Assembly (NCBI GenBank): GCA_018376005.1
Contig: JAHACE010000024.1
Span: 1 to 8,134, forward strand
Direction of reading: 5' to 3'
DNA length: 8,134 bases
DNA from: Atopobium sp.
GTDB taxonomy: Bacteria > Actinomycetota > Coriobacteriia > Coriobacteriales > Atopobiaceae
This document shows, piece after piece, positions 1 through 5,551 of this stretch (positions are counted from its first letter, which is position 1; every line of letters starts with the position of its first letter). The notes below the pieces were generated by a model that saw nothing but the letters and a program-made list of their open reading frames with translations, did no database searches and was not told where the DNA came from. Both the position numbers and the translations under genes were made by a program.

Positions 1-1
1 C

Positions 2-550
2 AAGTTCTTTACTGCAATTTTTGTACTACTGGTAACGTCAGCCTTGAGTGTGGGCATTTTGTCTGGCTGCTCACAAACAGAAAACAAACAAGACCAGACA
101 ACATCCACCACGTCAGAACAAAAAGAAGAGAAGAAAGACGAGAAAAAAGAGGATTCTTCAAGCTCTTCTAGCTCCTCATCAAACAATTCCAACGCAACTG
201 GCTATGGCACCTATCAGATTCCTGAGGGATTCAGCTTTGATAACAGCCTGTATCCAGATCTTCAAATTACTACGCAGGTTGATAAAGACAGCCTCTGGCC
301 AATCATTATTCGCATTGAGGGTACAGCAGACCAGTTTGATTTGATGAGAAAAGCAACTATCGATGCGGCTCAGAGGGCTCAAGTACTTGAGTCTGCAGAA
401 GAGATTGGCAACACTGTTGACCAGGCCCTCGCACATCCATCCAACTATAACCTGACTGACTGTGCAATTCTTACTTCTGCACCAGAGTCGTACCGTAAGA
501 CCTACGTTATTACGTTTACCGTAAAGAGCCACTACGAGGTTAAGAAGTAG
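2..550 (+). CDS. Putative lipoprotein of unknown function, 5' end outside window
   Basis: The reading frame is open from the first bases of the window, so the start codon lies upstream; a TTG at 44 falls inside the signal peptide and is not a credible start. The visible N-terminus is a hydrophobic stretch (KFFTAIFVLLVTSALSVGIL) followed by the lipobox LSGC, with the lipidated Cys encoded at 68-70. The protein should therefore be exported and anchored to the outer face of the membrane. The ~160-residue mature part starts with a polar, highly charged Lys/Glu tract and a run of nine serines (a flexible spacer), then a compact C-terminal domain of about 110 residues beginning near GYGTYQIPEGF and ending SHYEVKK. 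I do not recognise this domain. TAG stop at 548-550, with a strong terminator about 45 bp later, so this is the last gene of its transcript. The lipoprotein call is firm; the function is unknown. Confidence 0.8.
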   Translation, partial: KFFTAIFVLLVTSALSVGILSGCSQTENKQDQTTSTTSEQKEEKKDEKKEDSSSSSSSSSNNSNATGYGTYQIPEGFSFDNSLYPDLQITTQVDKDSLWPIIIRIEGTADQFDLMRKATIDAAQRAQVLESAEEIGNTVDQALAHPSNYNLTDCAILTSAPESYRKTYVITFTVKSHYEVKK

Positions 551-594
551 TACGAATCGTACTGCTTATTAGCTTTGTTGTAACAAACATTGCT

Positions 595-650
595 CCCAAA
601 TGGCGCTCGCTTGTGCGAGCGCCATTTGGGTTCATCTCATTTTTTATTTA
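595..650 (+). terminator. Rho-independent terminator of the lipoprotein gene
   Basis: A perfect 16-bp stem (595-610 with 615-630), closed by a TTGT loop, is followed by a T-rich tract (ttcatctcattttttattt). It lies 44 bp after the lipoprotein stop codon. The genes further right on this side are on the opposite strand, so the hairpin may also stop transcription arriving from the right, although the T tract favours + strand termination. Confidence 0.85.
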
Positions 651-730
651 AGCTCCGGATTCAGACGTGATAACCGCCTGCTGCAAAGCGCTAGCTAGCT
701 TCATCTTTAGCCGCTAACTACTGCACCTTT

Positions 731-781
731 GTTGTGGCGACTTTAATCTTTATTAATAATCTTTATTAAGGTCGCCACAAC
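731..781. repeat. Long inverted repeat enclosing a 13-bp tandem duplication
   Basis: Arms 731-747 and 765-781 are 17 bp long and complementary except for one G.T pair; the outer 11 bp (GTTGTGGCGAC / GTCGCCACAAC) match perfectly. The AT-rich centre is made of two exact adjacent copies of TAATCTTTATTAA (744-756 and 757-769). Neither side has the T run of a normal intrinsic terminator. The element lies between convergent genes in a 254-bp stretch (551-804) that holds no gene. It could be a bidirectional terminator, a small dispersed repeat or a protein-binding site; the sequence alone does not decide. Confidence 0.7.
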
Positions 782-804
782 AGTCACAACAAAAGGAACT
801 ACAG

Positions 805-1131
805 TTACAAAAATGGCCCAAAAAGTGAAATACTGGTTCTCCCAAAAGGAGAAGTACGCTCAATCAAGGCAGGAAGGTTCCCCCTTGATAAGTCTTCTTG
901 TCTGATGCTCATTGCTGCCAGTACCGGGGCTAGGATGAAATACATAAGTATAGGAAACCCGAACTGAATCATCCTTCCTATCGATCTAGCAGGGAAATAT
1001 AGCATCCGCATCGGAAACGTTGACACCAGTACAAGAATTATATAAACCAGGCTGGGCCTTAAAGCGATAGGCACCCTTCCGAGGGTTGCTTTGATGTCAA
1101 TTATGCTGCTTTTAATTAATAAAAACTTCAT
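805..1131 (-). CDS. Doubtful small membrane protein ORF overlapping the end of msrA
   Basis: From the ATG at 1131 the frame gives 108 residues starting MKFLLIKSS and ending SLFGPFL. Two hydrophobic segments are visible, roughly residues 28-46 (LVYIILVLVSTF...) and 56-76 (IQFGFPILMYFILAPVLAAM), separated by a basic loop. An AGGG stretch five bases before the ATG could serve as a ribosome binding site, and the start lies inside the last codons of msrA, which would allow translational coupling. I recognise no family. The opposite strand here also reads as protein-like sequence with two stops, and the neighbouring msrA tail is a recombination product, so this may be debris rather than a working gene. 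Confidence 0.3.
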   Translation of the reverse strand: MKFLLIKSSIIDIKATLGRVPIALRPSLVYIILVLVSTFPMRMLYFPARSIGRMIQFGFPILMYFILAPVLAAMSIRQEDLSRGNLPALIERTSPFGRTSISLFGPFL

Positions 1132-1666
1132 ATTCACCCTTATTGATGTAATCCGTTATGTTTTCGGATATGTACCTATAGAACATAGTTTCAAGTACAT
1201 AGTTTTTGAAATCCCATCCATCAACGGCGCCTCTTAACTTCAAGTAGTCCTGATGATATTCCTCAGCAAGCACGTAGTTATCCAGTGGCTGAACCTCCAC
1301 GGCAAGCTTCTGACCAAAGAGAGACTCTTGTTCAGACATAATGCGGTCAATGACAAGCAGGTCAGCATCATTTGTGTAATAGATGCCCGTGCGATACTGT
1401 CTACCAATGTCGTTGCCTTGCTTATTGACTGAGAGGGGATCAATAACCCTAAAGTAGTAGCGCAAAATGTCATAGAGACTTACAACGGTCTCATCGTACG
1501 TAACGTGCACTGTTTCTGCATGATCTGTAGCTTTGACTTCCTGATAGTTGGTGTCCAAGGTCTTTCCGTTTGCATAACCAACGGTAGTTGAGCTGACGCC
1601 ATTAATTCTGGAGAAGTACTCTTCAAGTCCCCAGAAGCATCCACCTGCTAAATAAATCTCTGCCAT
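1112..1666 (-). CDS. msrA: Peptide methionine sulfoxide reductase MsrA with a foreign C-terminal tail
   Basis: MsrA reduces methionine-S-sulfoxide in proteins and free Met(O) in the cytoplasm. The 184-residue product has the GCFWG active site with the nucleophile Cys10, then GYANG (30-34), TDHAETV (47-53), the NKQGNDIGRQYRT stretch (81-93) and EEYHQDYL (135-142). The start is well supported: AAGGAG at 1673-1678 lies 6 bases before the ATG. In the family the next residues after YHQDYL are usually a KNPxGYCHI-type segment with a resolving Cys, often followed by a fused MsrB domain. Here residue 144 onward is LRGAVDGWDFKNYVLE..., which is not MsrA-like and matches my memory of HsdM. Cys10 is thus the only cysteine, and any MsrB part is gone. 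The reductase fold may survive, but recycling by thioredoxin could be impaired. The gene lies 26 bp after the remnant of a Crp/Fnr-type gene on the same strand. Confidence 0.88.
   Translation of the reverse strand: MAEIYLAGGCFWGLEEYFSRINGVSSTTVGYANGKTLDTNYQEVKATDHAETVHVTYDETVVSLYDILRYYFRVIDPLSVNKQGNDIGRQYRTGIYYTNDADLLVIDRIMSEQESLFGQKLAVEVQPLDNYVLAEEYHQDYLKLRGAVDGWDFKNYVLETMFYRYISENITDYINKGEYEVFIN
1133..1237 (-). pseudogene. Fragment of a type I restriction-modification methyltransferase (HsdM), fused in frame to msrA
   Basis: About 35 codons (MsrA-frame residues 144-178) read LRGAVDGWDFKNYVLE, then FYRYISENITDYINKGE. From memory of the family, type I HsdM proteins carry near their N-terminus a stretch like LRGSVDGWDFKxYVLGxLFYRFISENxTxYIN; the match runs nearly the whole length. 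Neither the preceding HsdM start nor the following AdoMet-binding motifs (NPPF etc.) are visible, so this is a remnant. The join to msrA is at about 1237/1238, directly after the YHQDYLK codons. After the KGE codons the frame ends within six codons (YEVFIN, stop). Confidence 0.72.
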
Positions 1667-1692
1667 AAAAGTCTCCTTAGGCTGAATTGTTG

Positions 1693-2228
1693 TTATAAAA
1701 GTTTAAAGTGACTTCGCTTTACTTCAAAAACACCTTCTTTGCTTAAAGAAGATATTACTGCGCTCAAAGCGCTTCTATCTACACCAAGATAATCCGCAAG
1801 TTGTTGTCGGTTGAAGGGGTAAGATTTCTGATGATAATGTCCACGCCACCGCAGATGTCGCATGTTCTGGCAGTAATTTGACGCACGTCCAGCAGCAGAA
1901 TTTCCGATTTCTCGGTAGCAACGACCGAAGTCAAAAGCGGCACGTTTCCAAGGGCCGCATACGCCTCTCCAAAGGTGTCTCCGGTATGAAAAGCTCCCAT
2001 CACAGAGATATTGCCCTGAGCGTCAGATCCCTCAACGTGAATAGCGCCAGAGATGACAATGCCAAATTGATGCGCCTTGTCGCCAGCGCACAAAATGATC
2101 TCTCCAGACTCATAGGTGCGAACAACAGCACGTAAATGCTTTAAAAGAGCCTCTAGTAGCTCTGGTTTTACTCCTTTAAACACAATTGTGTTAAGCAAAA
2201 ATGAGGGCTTGATGTCTTGCACGTTCAT
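1693..2228 (-). pseudogene. Crp/Fnr-family transcriptional regulator, broken by an internal deletion and frameshift
   Basis: Start chosen at the ATG at 2228 (MNVQDIKPSF...), with GGAG five bases upstream; in-frame codons further up have no ribosome site. Residues ~15-115 form a cyclic-nucleotide-binding-type sensor fold (SGEIILCAGD, GIVISGAIHVEG, GDTFGEAYA), followed by the start of the dimerisation helix (RTCDIC...IIIRNLT, to residue 137). This frame then runs off to a stop at 1779-1781. The expected winged-helix domain is present in another frame: YPFNRQQLADYLGVDRSALS to HFKLL, with its stop at 1693-1695. RNLT and YPFNR abut near 1816-1822, whereas intact relatives have roughly 40-50 residues between them, so a deletion of a length not divisible by three is the simplest explanation. 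Divergent to hcp, so it probably once controlled hcp or itself. No intact DNA-binding regulator can be made unless a frameshift occurs or the sequence holds an error. Confidence 0.82.
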
Positions 2229-2263
2229 ATGCTCTCCAAAAAATTCCTGGATAGAAATCATTT

Positions 2264-2279
2264 TGTTGTAATTACAACA
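2264..2279. promoter_or_regulatory. 16-bp perfect palindrome, likely Crp/Fnr-type operator
   Basis: TGTTGTAATTACAACA is its own reverse complement. Read as TGTTG-N6-CAACA it has the half-site spacing of classical Crp sites (TGTGA-N6-TCACA). It lies in the divergent region between the broken Crp/Fnr gene and hcp, 35 bp from the regulator start and 83 bp from the hcp start. For hcp, a -10-like TGTAAT/TAATCA at 2298-2305 would place the palindrome centre about 40 bp upstream of transcription start, the class II activator position; that part is inference. Confidence 0.6.
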
Positions 2280-2313
2280 TACCTTATTCCACATTCCTGT
2301 AATCATGAAACCC

Positions 2314-2332
2314 AGAAGAGCAAATCTCTTCT
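2314..2332 (+). promoter_or_regulatory. Small hairpin in the hcp leader
   Basis: AGAAGAG (2314-2320) and CTCTTCT (2326-2332) form a 7-bp stem with a CAAAT loop, 17 bases before the hcp ribosome binding site. There is no T tract, so it is not a terminator. It could be a transcript-stability element, a second operator or chance. Confidence 0.35.
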
Positions 2333-2348
2333 CGCTATATGGTTTTAT

Positions 2349-2355
2349 GGAGAGG
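2349..2355 (+). promoter_or_regulatory. Ribosome binding site that sets the GTG start of hcp
   Basis: GGAGAGG lies 7 bases before the GTG at 2363. The ATG at 2375 is 19 bases away and would be poorly placed, so translation most likely begins at GTG, giving MDNKMFCFQC. Confidence 0.7.
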
Positions 2356-2362
2356 AAAAATA

Positions 2363-3955
2363 GTGGATAACAAGATGTTCTGTTTCCAGTGCGAGCAGAC
2401 CGCTGCTTGTACTGCATGTACCGGCGCTGCTGGCGTTTGTGGCAAGCCTTTTGACGTCGCATTTGCTCAGGACGAGCTCACCGGCGCTCTGGTTGGCCTT
2501 TCTCGCACCGAGCTTGCAGCTGGCAAGCGTTCTAACCGTGCTGACCAGCTGATTGTTGACGGTCTGTTTACCTGCATCACCAACGTCAACTTTGACAAGG
2601 GTGCTGTTGACGCAATTACCGCTCAGGTTCGTGACGAGAAGAACCGTCTAGCTGCAGAAGCTGGCGTAGAGCCTGTTGAGGATCTTCCACTTGGCGGCGT
2701 TTGGTCCGACAACGAGGACATTAGATCCCTCAAGTCCCTCATTCTCTTTGGTATCCGTGGTATGGCTGCTTATGCTTACCACGCACGCGTTCTTGGCAAG
2801 ACTGACGACGCAGTTGACGCTTTCTTTGTAAAGGCACTTGCTGCTCTTGCTACCGAGTCCTCCGTTGACGTTTTGCTGCCTCTTACCCTTGAGGTAGGCG
2901 AGGTCAACCTCAAGTGCATGGCTCTTCTCGACAGCGCAAATACCGGCGCTTATGGCACCCCAGTTCCAACTGAGGTTCCTCTGACTATTGAGCCTGGTCC
3001 TTTCATTGTTGTTTCCGGCCACGACCTTCTTGACCTCAAGATGATCCTTGAGCAGACCGAGGGCACCGGCGTTAACGTTTACACCCACGGCGAGATGCTC
3101 CCAGCTCACGGTTATCCAGAGCTCAAGAAGTATCCACAGCTCAAGGGCAACTTTGGTACCGCATGGCAGAACCAGCAGAAGGAGTTCAAGGACATTCCAG
3201 CTCCTGTTGTCTTCACTACTAACTGCCTCATGCCACCTCGTCCTAGCTACAAAGACCGCGTCTACACTACTGAGCTTGTTGCTTTCCCAGAGCTCGTCCA
3301 CATTGACGAGGATGCAAACGGCAAGAAGGACTTCAGCGCCGTTATCAAGCAGGCTCAGGAGCTTGGTGGATACGCTGAGGCTCAGGAGCTCACCGGCATC
3401 AACGGTGGCCACAAGGTAACCACCGGCTTTAGCCATGGTGCTGTTCTTGGCATTGCCGATAAGATCATCGATGCTGTTAAGCAGGGCGCTATCAAGCACT
3501 TCTTTGTTGTTGGCGGCTGCGACGGCGCTCGCCCTGGTCGTAACTACTACACCGAGTTTGTTGAGCAGACTCCTGCAGACTCTGTTGTCCTCACCGTTGC
3601 TTGCGGCAAGTTCCGCTTCAACGACCTTGACCTGGGCACTATTGGTGGCATTCCTCGTATTCTTGACGTTGGTCAGTGCAACGACGCTTACGGCGCTGTT
3701 CAGATTGCAACCGCTCTTGCAAATGCATTTGATTGCGGCGTTAACGACCTGCCACTGAGCTTTATCCTGTCTTGGTACGAGCAGAAGGCAGTATGCGTCC
3801 TTCTGACCCTGCTTCACCTTGGCATCAAGAACATCAAGCTTGGACCAACCCTTCCTGCTTTTGTCAGCCCTAACGTTCTTAACATTCTTGTTGAGAACTA
3901 CGGTATTGGCCCAATCGGCGATGCTTCCGAGGACCTTGCTCAGATGCTTGCCTAA
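2363..3955 (+). CDS. hcp: Hydroxylamine reductase / hybrid cluster protein
   Basis: Hcp is a cytoplasmic iron-sulfur protein that reduces hydroxylamine to ammonia in vitro and acts in nitric oxide / nitrosative stress defence. The 530-residue product has the N-terminal cysteine motif (MFCFQCEQT...GVCGK: Cys7, Cys10, Cys19, Cys26) that binds the proximal FeS cluster. All hybrid-cluster ligands can be placed by their motifs: His220 (SGHDL), Glu244 (THGEM), Cys288 (TTNCLMPP), Cys386 (GGCDGARPGR), Cys414 (VACGKFRFN), Cys439 (GQCNDAYGA), Glu473 and Lys475 (WYEQK). Their spacing agrees with the known Desulfovibrio protein ligands to within a few residues. Length is normal for the family (~530-550). 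The gene stands alone, with a divergent promoter region holding a Crp-type palindrome and its own terminator. Codon use is strongly biased, unlike the AT-richer restriction genes downstream, which suggests a native and well expressed gene. Confidence 0.96.
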   Translation: MDNKMFCFQCEQTAACTACTGAAGVCGKPFDVAFAQDELTGALVGLSRTELAAGKRSNRADQLIVDGLFTCITNVNFDKGAVDAITAQVRDEKNRLAAEAGVEPVEDLPLGGVWSDNEDIRSLKSLILFGIRGMAAYAYHARVLGKTDDAVDAFFVKALAALATESSVDVLLPLTLEVGEVNLKCMALLDSANTGAYGTPVPTEVPLTIEPGPFIVVSGHDLLDLKMILEQTEGTGVNVYTHGEMLPAHGYPELKKYPQLKGNFGTAWQNQQKEFKDIPAPVVFTTNCLMPPRPSYKDRVYTTELVAFPELVHIDEDANGKKDFSAVIKQAQELGGYAEAQELTGINGGHKVTTGFSHGAVLGIADKIIDAVKQGAIKHFFVVGGCDGARPGRNYYTEFVEQTPADSVVLTVACGKFRFNDLDLGTIGGIPRILDVGQCNDAYGAVQIATALANAFDCGVNDLPLSFILSWYEQKAVCVLLTLLHLGIKNIKLGPTLPAFVSPNVLNILVENYGIGPIGDASEDLAQMLA

Positions 3956-3987
3956 TTGGCGAGAAACCTCTCTAGTCCTTTCCTTAA

Positions 3988-4022
3988 AACGCCTCCTAGC
4001 TATGTGCTGGGAGGTGTTTTTT
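3988..4022 (+). terminator. Rho-independent terminator of hcp
   Basis: A 13-bp stem (3988-4000 with 4006-4018, two G.T pairs, TATGT loop) is followed by a run of Ts to 4022. It starts 33 bp after the hcp stop and separates hcp from the restriction cassette. Confidence 0.85.
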
Positions 4023-4108
4023 GATCGTGAAAAATATTGGAAAGTCAAATGAGTATGGCTATTTCTGAAGGGTAATAGCACAATATTTTTTATGTTGATT
4101 GGGGGAGT

Positions 4109-5452
4109 ATGAATAACTCAAATATTGATTACGACATCTCTGATGAGCAATCTATTATTGAATATGCTTCTAAGCTTGTTGGACATTCACTTCGTGAAGT
4201 TACCGGCGTTCAAGTTCTTGCTGACCATAAAAAACGTCGCGGTGCCTTTGGAAATGCAGTTGAAGAACTGTATTTTAAGTATCCAATCAACAGTGATTCA
4301 AATCCTGATTTTGCCGAAGTAGGACTTGAATTAAAAACAACCCCCATGAAAGAGAATAAAAAAGGTGATTTGGTAGCTAAAGAACGCCTTGTCATCACCA
4401 TGATTGACTACAACAAAGTAGTTAATGAGACATTTGAAGATAGTCATTTTCTAGGGAAGTCTTCAAATATTTTATTGATGGCCTACAAATATGAAAAAGG
4501 CGCTAACCCTATTGATTACAAGGTAATTTTGGCAAACAAATGGAATATTCCTATTGAGGATTATGCTCAAATTAAACAAGACTGGGAAACAGTTGTTGCC
4601 AAGATCCAGTCTGGTCATGCTGAGGATATTTCTGGGTCAGATACTCTATATCTAGAAGCGTGTACAAAAGCTGCCAATAGTTCAGTTAGAACTACACAGC
4701 CTTATTCAAATGTTCCAGCTAAGCCTCGTGCCTGGGCATTTAAAGCATCTTATATGACTACCATAGAAAAACAGATGCTAGGTAACGGAGTATCTCAGAT
4801 TAAAAGAAATGAATCTGAGCAAAAACTTTCGCTTATCGATCTTTTGTATAAAAGGTTTAAACCGTATTTTGGAAAAACGGAAGATCAGCTTGCAGCTGAG
4901 TTCAATATAAGTAAATCGAAAGATAAATGTGCACGTATCACTAAACATATTCTAGGTATTGCTGAAGACCAGAAAATTGAAGAGTTTGAAAAGGCTGGTA
5001 TTAAGCCTAAAACGATGAGGCTTAAATCAAATGGAGTACCAAAAGAATCTGTAAGCTTTAAAGTCTTTGATTACTTTAAAGTTGCTGAGGAACCATTTGA
5101 AGAATCTGATTTATATCACGACCTTTTATGTAAATATCTATTTGTAATTTATAGAGAAAACTCAGCCAGTGATTTTGTTCTCTCAAATATTTTGCTCTGG
5201 CAAATGCCTGACTCTGATTTACTGTTCGCGGAACAATGCTACCTTCAGATGCAAAAGAATATTAAAGCTGGACGCGCTGATATAAGTGTCAAGGCGTCTG
5301 AAAATAAATGTTGTCATGTAAGACCTCATGCCAGAAACAAGCTTGATACAAAACCTCAACCATATGGAAAACCTGAGGTTAAAAAGTGTTTTTGGTTGAA
5401 TAGCTCTTATCTTGCAGAAGAAATATCTGAAGGGTTATCTCTTAAAAATTAA
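4109..5452 (+). CDS. Type II restriction endonuclease, Sau3AI / MutH family (predicted GATC cutter)
   Basis: Predicted to cleave unmethylated double-stranded DNA, most likely at GATC as Sau3AI does; the target is inferred from family, not seen. The 447-residue product has the MutH/Sau3AI catalytic core near the N-terminus: GAFGNAVEELYF (45-56), then PDF...GLELK with Asp67, Glu74 and Lys76 forming the D-ExK metal site, then AKERLVITMIDY (90-101). Further family marks are DTLYLEACTK (~178-187) and AWAFKASYMT. The C-terminal half is a second, probably non-catalytic MutH-like domain ending in HVRPHARNK (403-411) and VKKCFWLNSSYL. Sau3AI (~490 residues) has the same two-domain plan. The start is the ATG at 4109; a G-rich stretch (4101-4107) directly abuts it, an unusually tight spacing. 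The cognate methyltransferase follows 99 bp downstream on the same strand. The gene is AT-richer than hcp and nox, which fits horizontal gain. Confidence 0.9.
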   Translation: MNNSNIDYDISDEQSIIEYASKLVGHSLREVTGVQVLADHKKRRGAFGNAVEELYFKYPINSDSNPDFAEVGLELKTTPMKENKKGDLVAKERLVITMIDYNKVVNETFEDSHFLGKSSNILLMAYKYEKGANPIDYKVILANKWNIPIEDYAQIKQDWETVVAKIQSGHAEDISGSDTLYLEACTKAANSSVRTTQPYSNVPAKPRAWAFKASYMTTIEKQMLGNGVSQIKRNESEQKLSLIDLLYKRFKPYFGKTEDQLAAEFNISKSKDKCARITKHILGIAEDQKIEEFEKAGIKPKTMRLKSNGVPKESVSFKVFDYFKVAEEPFEESDLYHDLLCKYLFVIYRENSASDFVLSNILLWQMPDSDLLFAEQCYLQMQKNIKAGRADISVKASENKCCHVRPHARNKLDTKPQPYGKPEVKKCFWLNSSYLAEEISEGLSLKN

Positions 5453-5508
5453 GTTGATCTTCTTGGCTATCTGAATTAGACTGACTTTTTGTCTGGTTGA
5501 TCGGTTAG

Positions 5509-5514
5509 TATAGT
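5509..5514 (+). promoter_or_regulatory. Possible -10 element for a methyltransferase promoter
   Basis: TATAGT lies 38 bp before the methyltransferase start, in the 99-bp gap between the two restriction-modification genes. No good -35 is found at normal spacing. The gap also contains GTTGATC twice (5453-5459 and 5496-5502), so two predicted GATC target sites flank or enter the promoter region. A separate promoter would let methylase be made ahead of the nuclease after entry into a new host. Confidence 0.3.
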
Positions 5515-5542
5515 AAACACAAAATTGGTCCACAGCAGCGAT

Positions 5543-5547
5543 AGGAG
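5543..5547 (+). promoter_or_regulatory. Ribosome binding site that sets the GTG start of the methyltransferase
   Basis: AGGAG lies 4 bases before GTG at 5552. The earlier in-frame TTG at 5525 has no such site and would add nine residues ahead of the family-typical N-terminus, so GTG is preferred. Confidence 0.7.
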
Positions 5548-5551
5548 AAAC

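Noticed and set aside
549..563. AGTACGA-A-TCGTACT inverted repeat at the lipoprotein stop codon
   Set aside because: Only one base separates the arms, there is no T tract, and a far better terminator lies 30 bp downstream; probably chance.
813..1110. Protein-like + strand frame opposite the small membrane ORF
   Set aside because: It reads smoothly in places but contains at least two in-frame stops and no recognisable motif. It may be a decayed gene, but I cannot support it.
2229..2462. N-terminal extension of the Crp/Fnr frame up to 2462
   Set aside because: The extra 78 codons overlap the 5' end of hcp, run through the operator-like palindrome and do not resemble the family; ATG 2228 has a good ribosome site.
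2648..4081. 477-codon open frame on the - strand opposite hcp
   Set aside because: It is the antisense shadow of a gene with very strong codon bias; it has no recognisable domain and hcp on the other strand is complete with all ligands.
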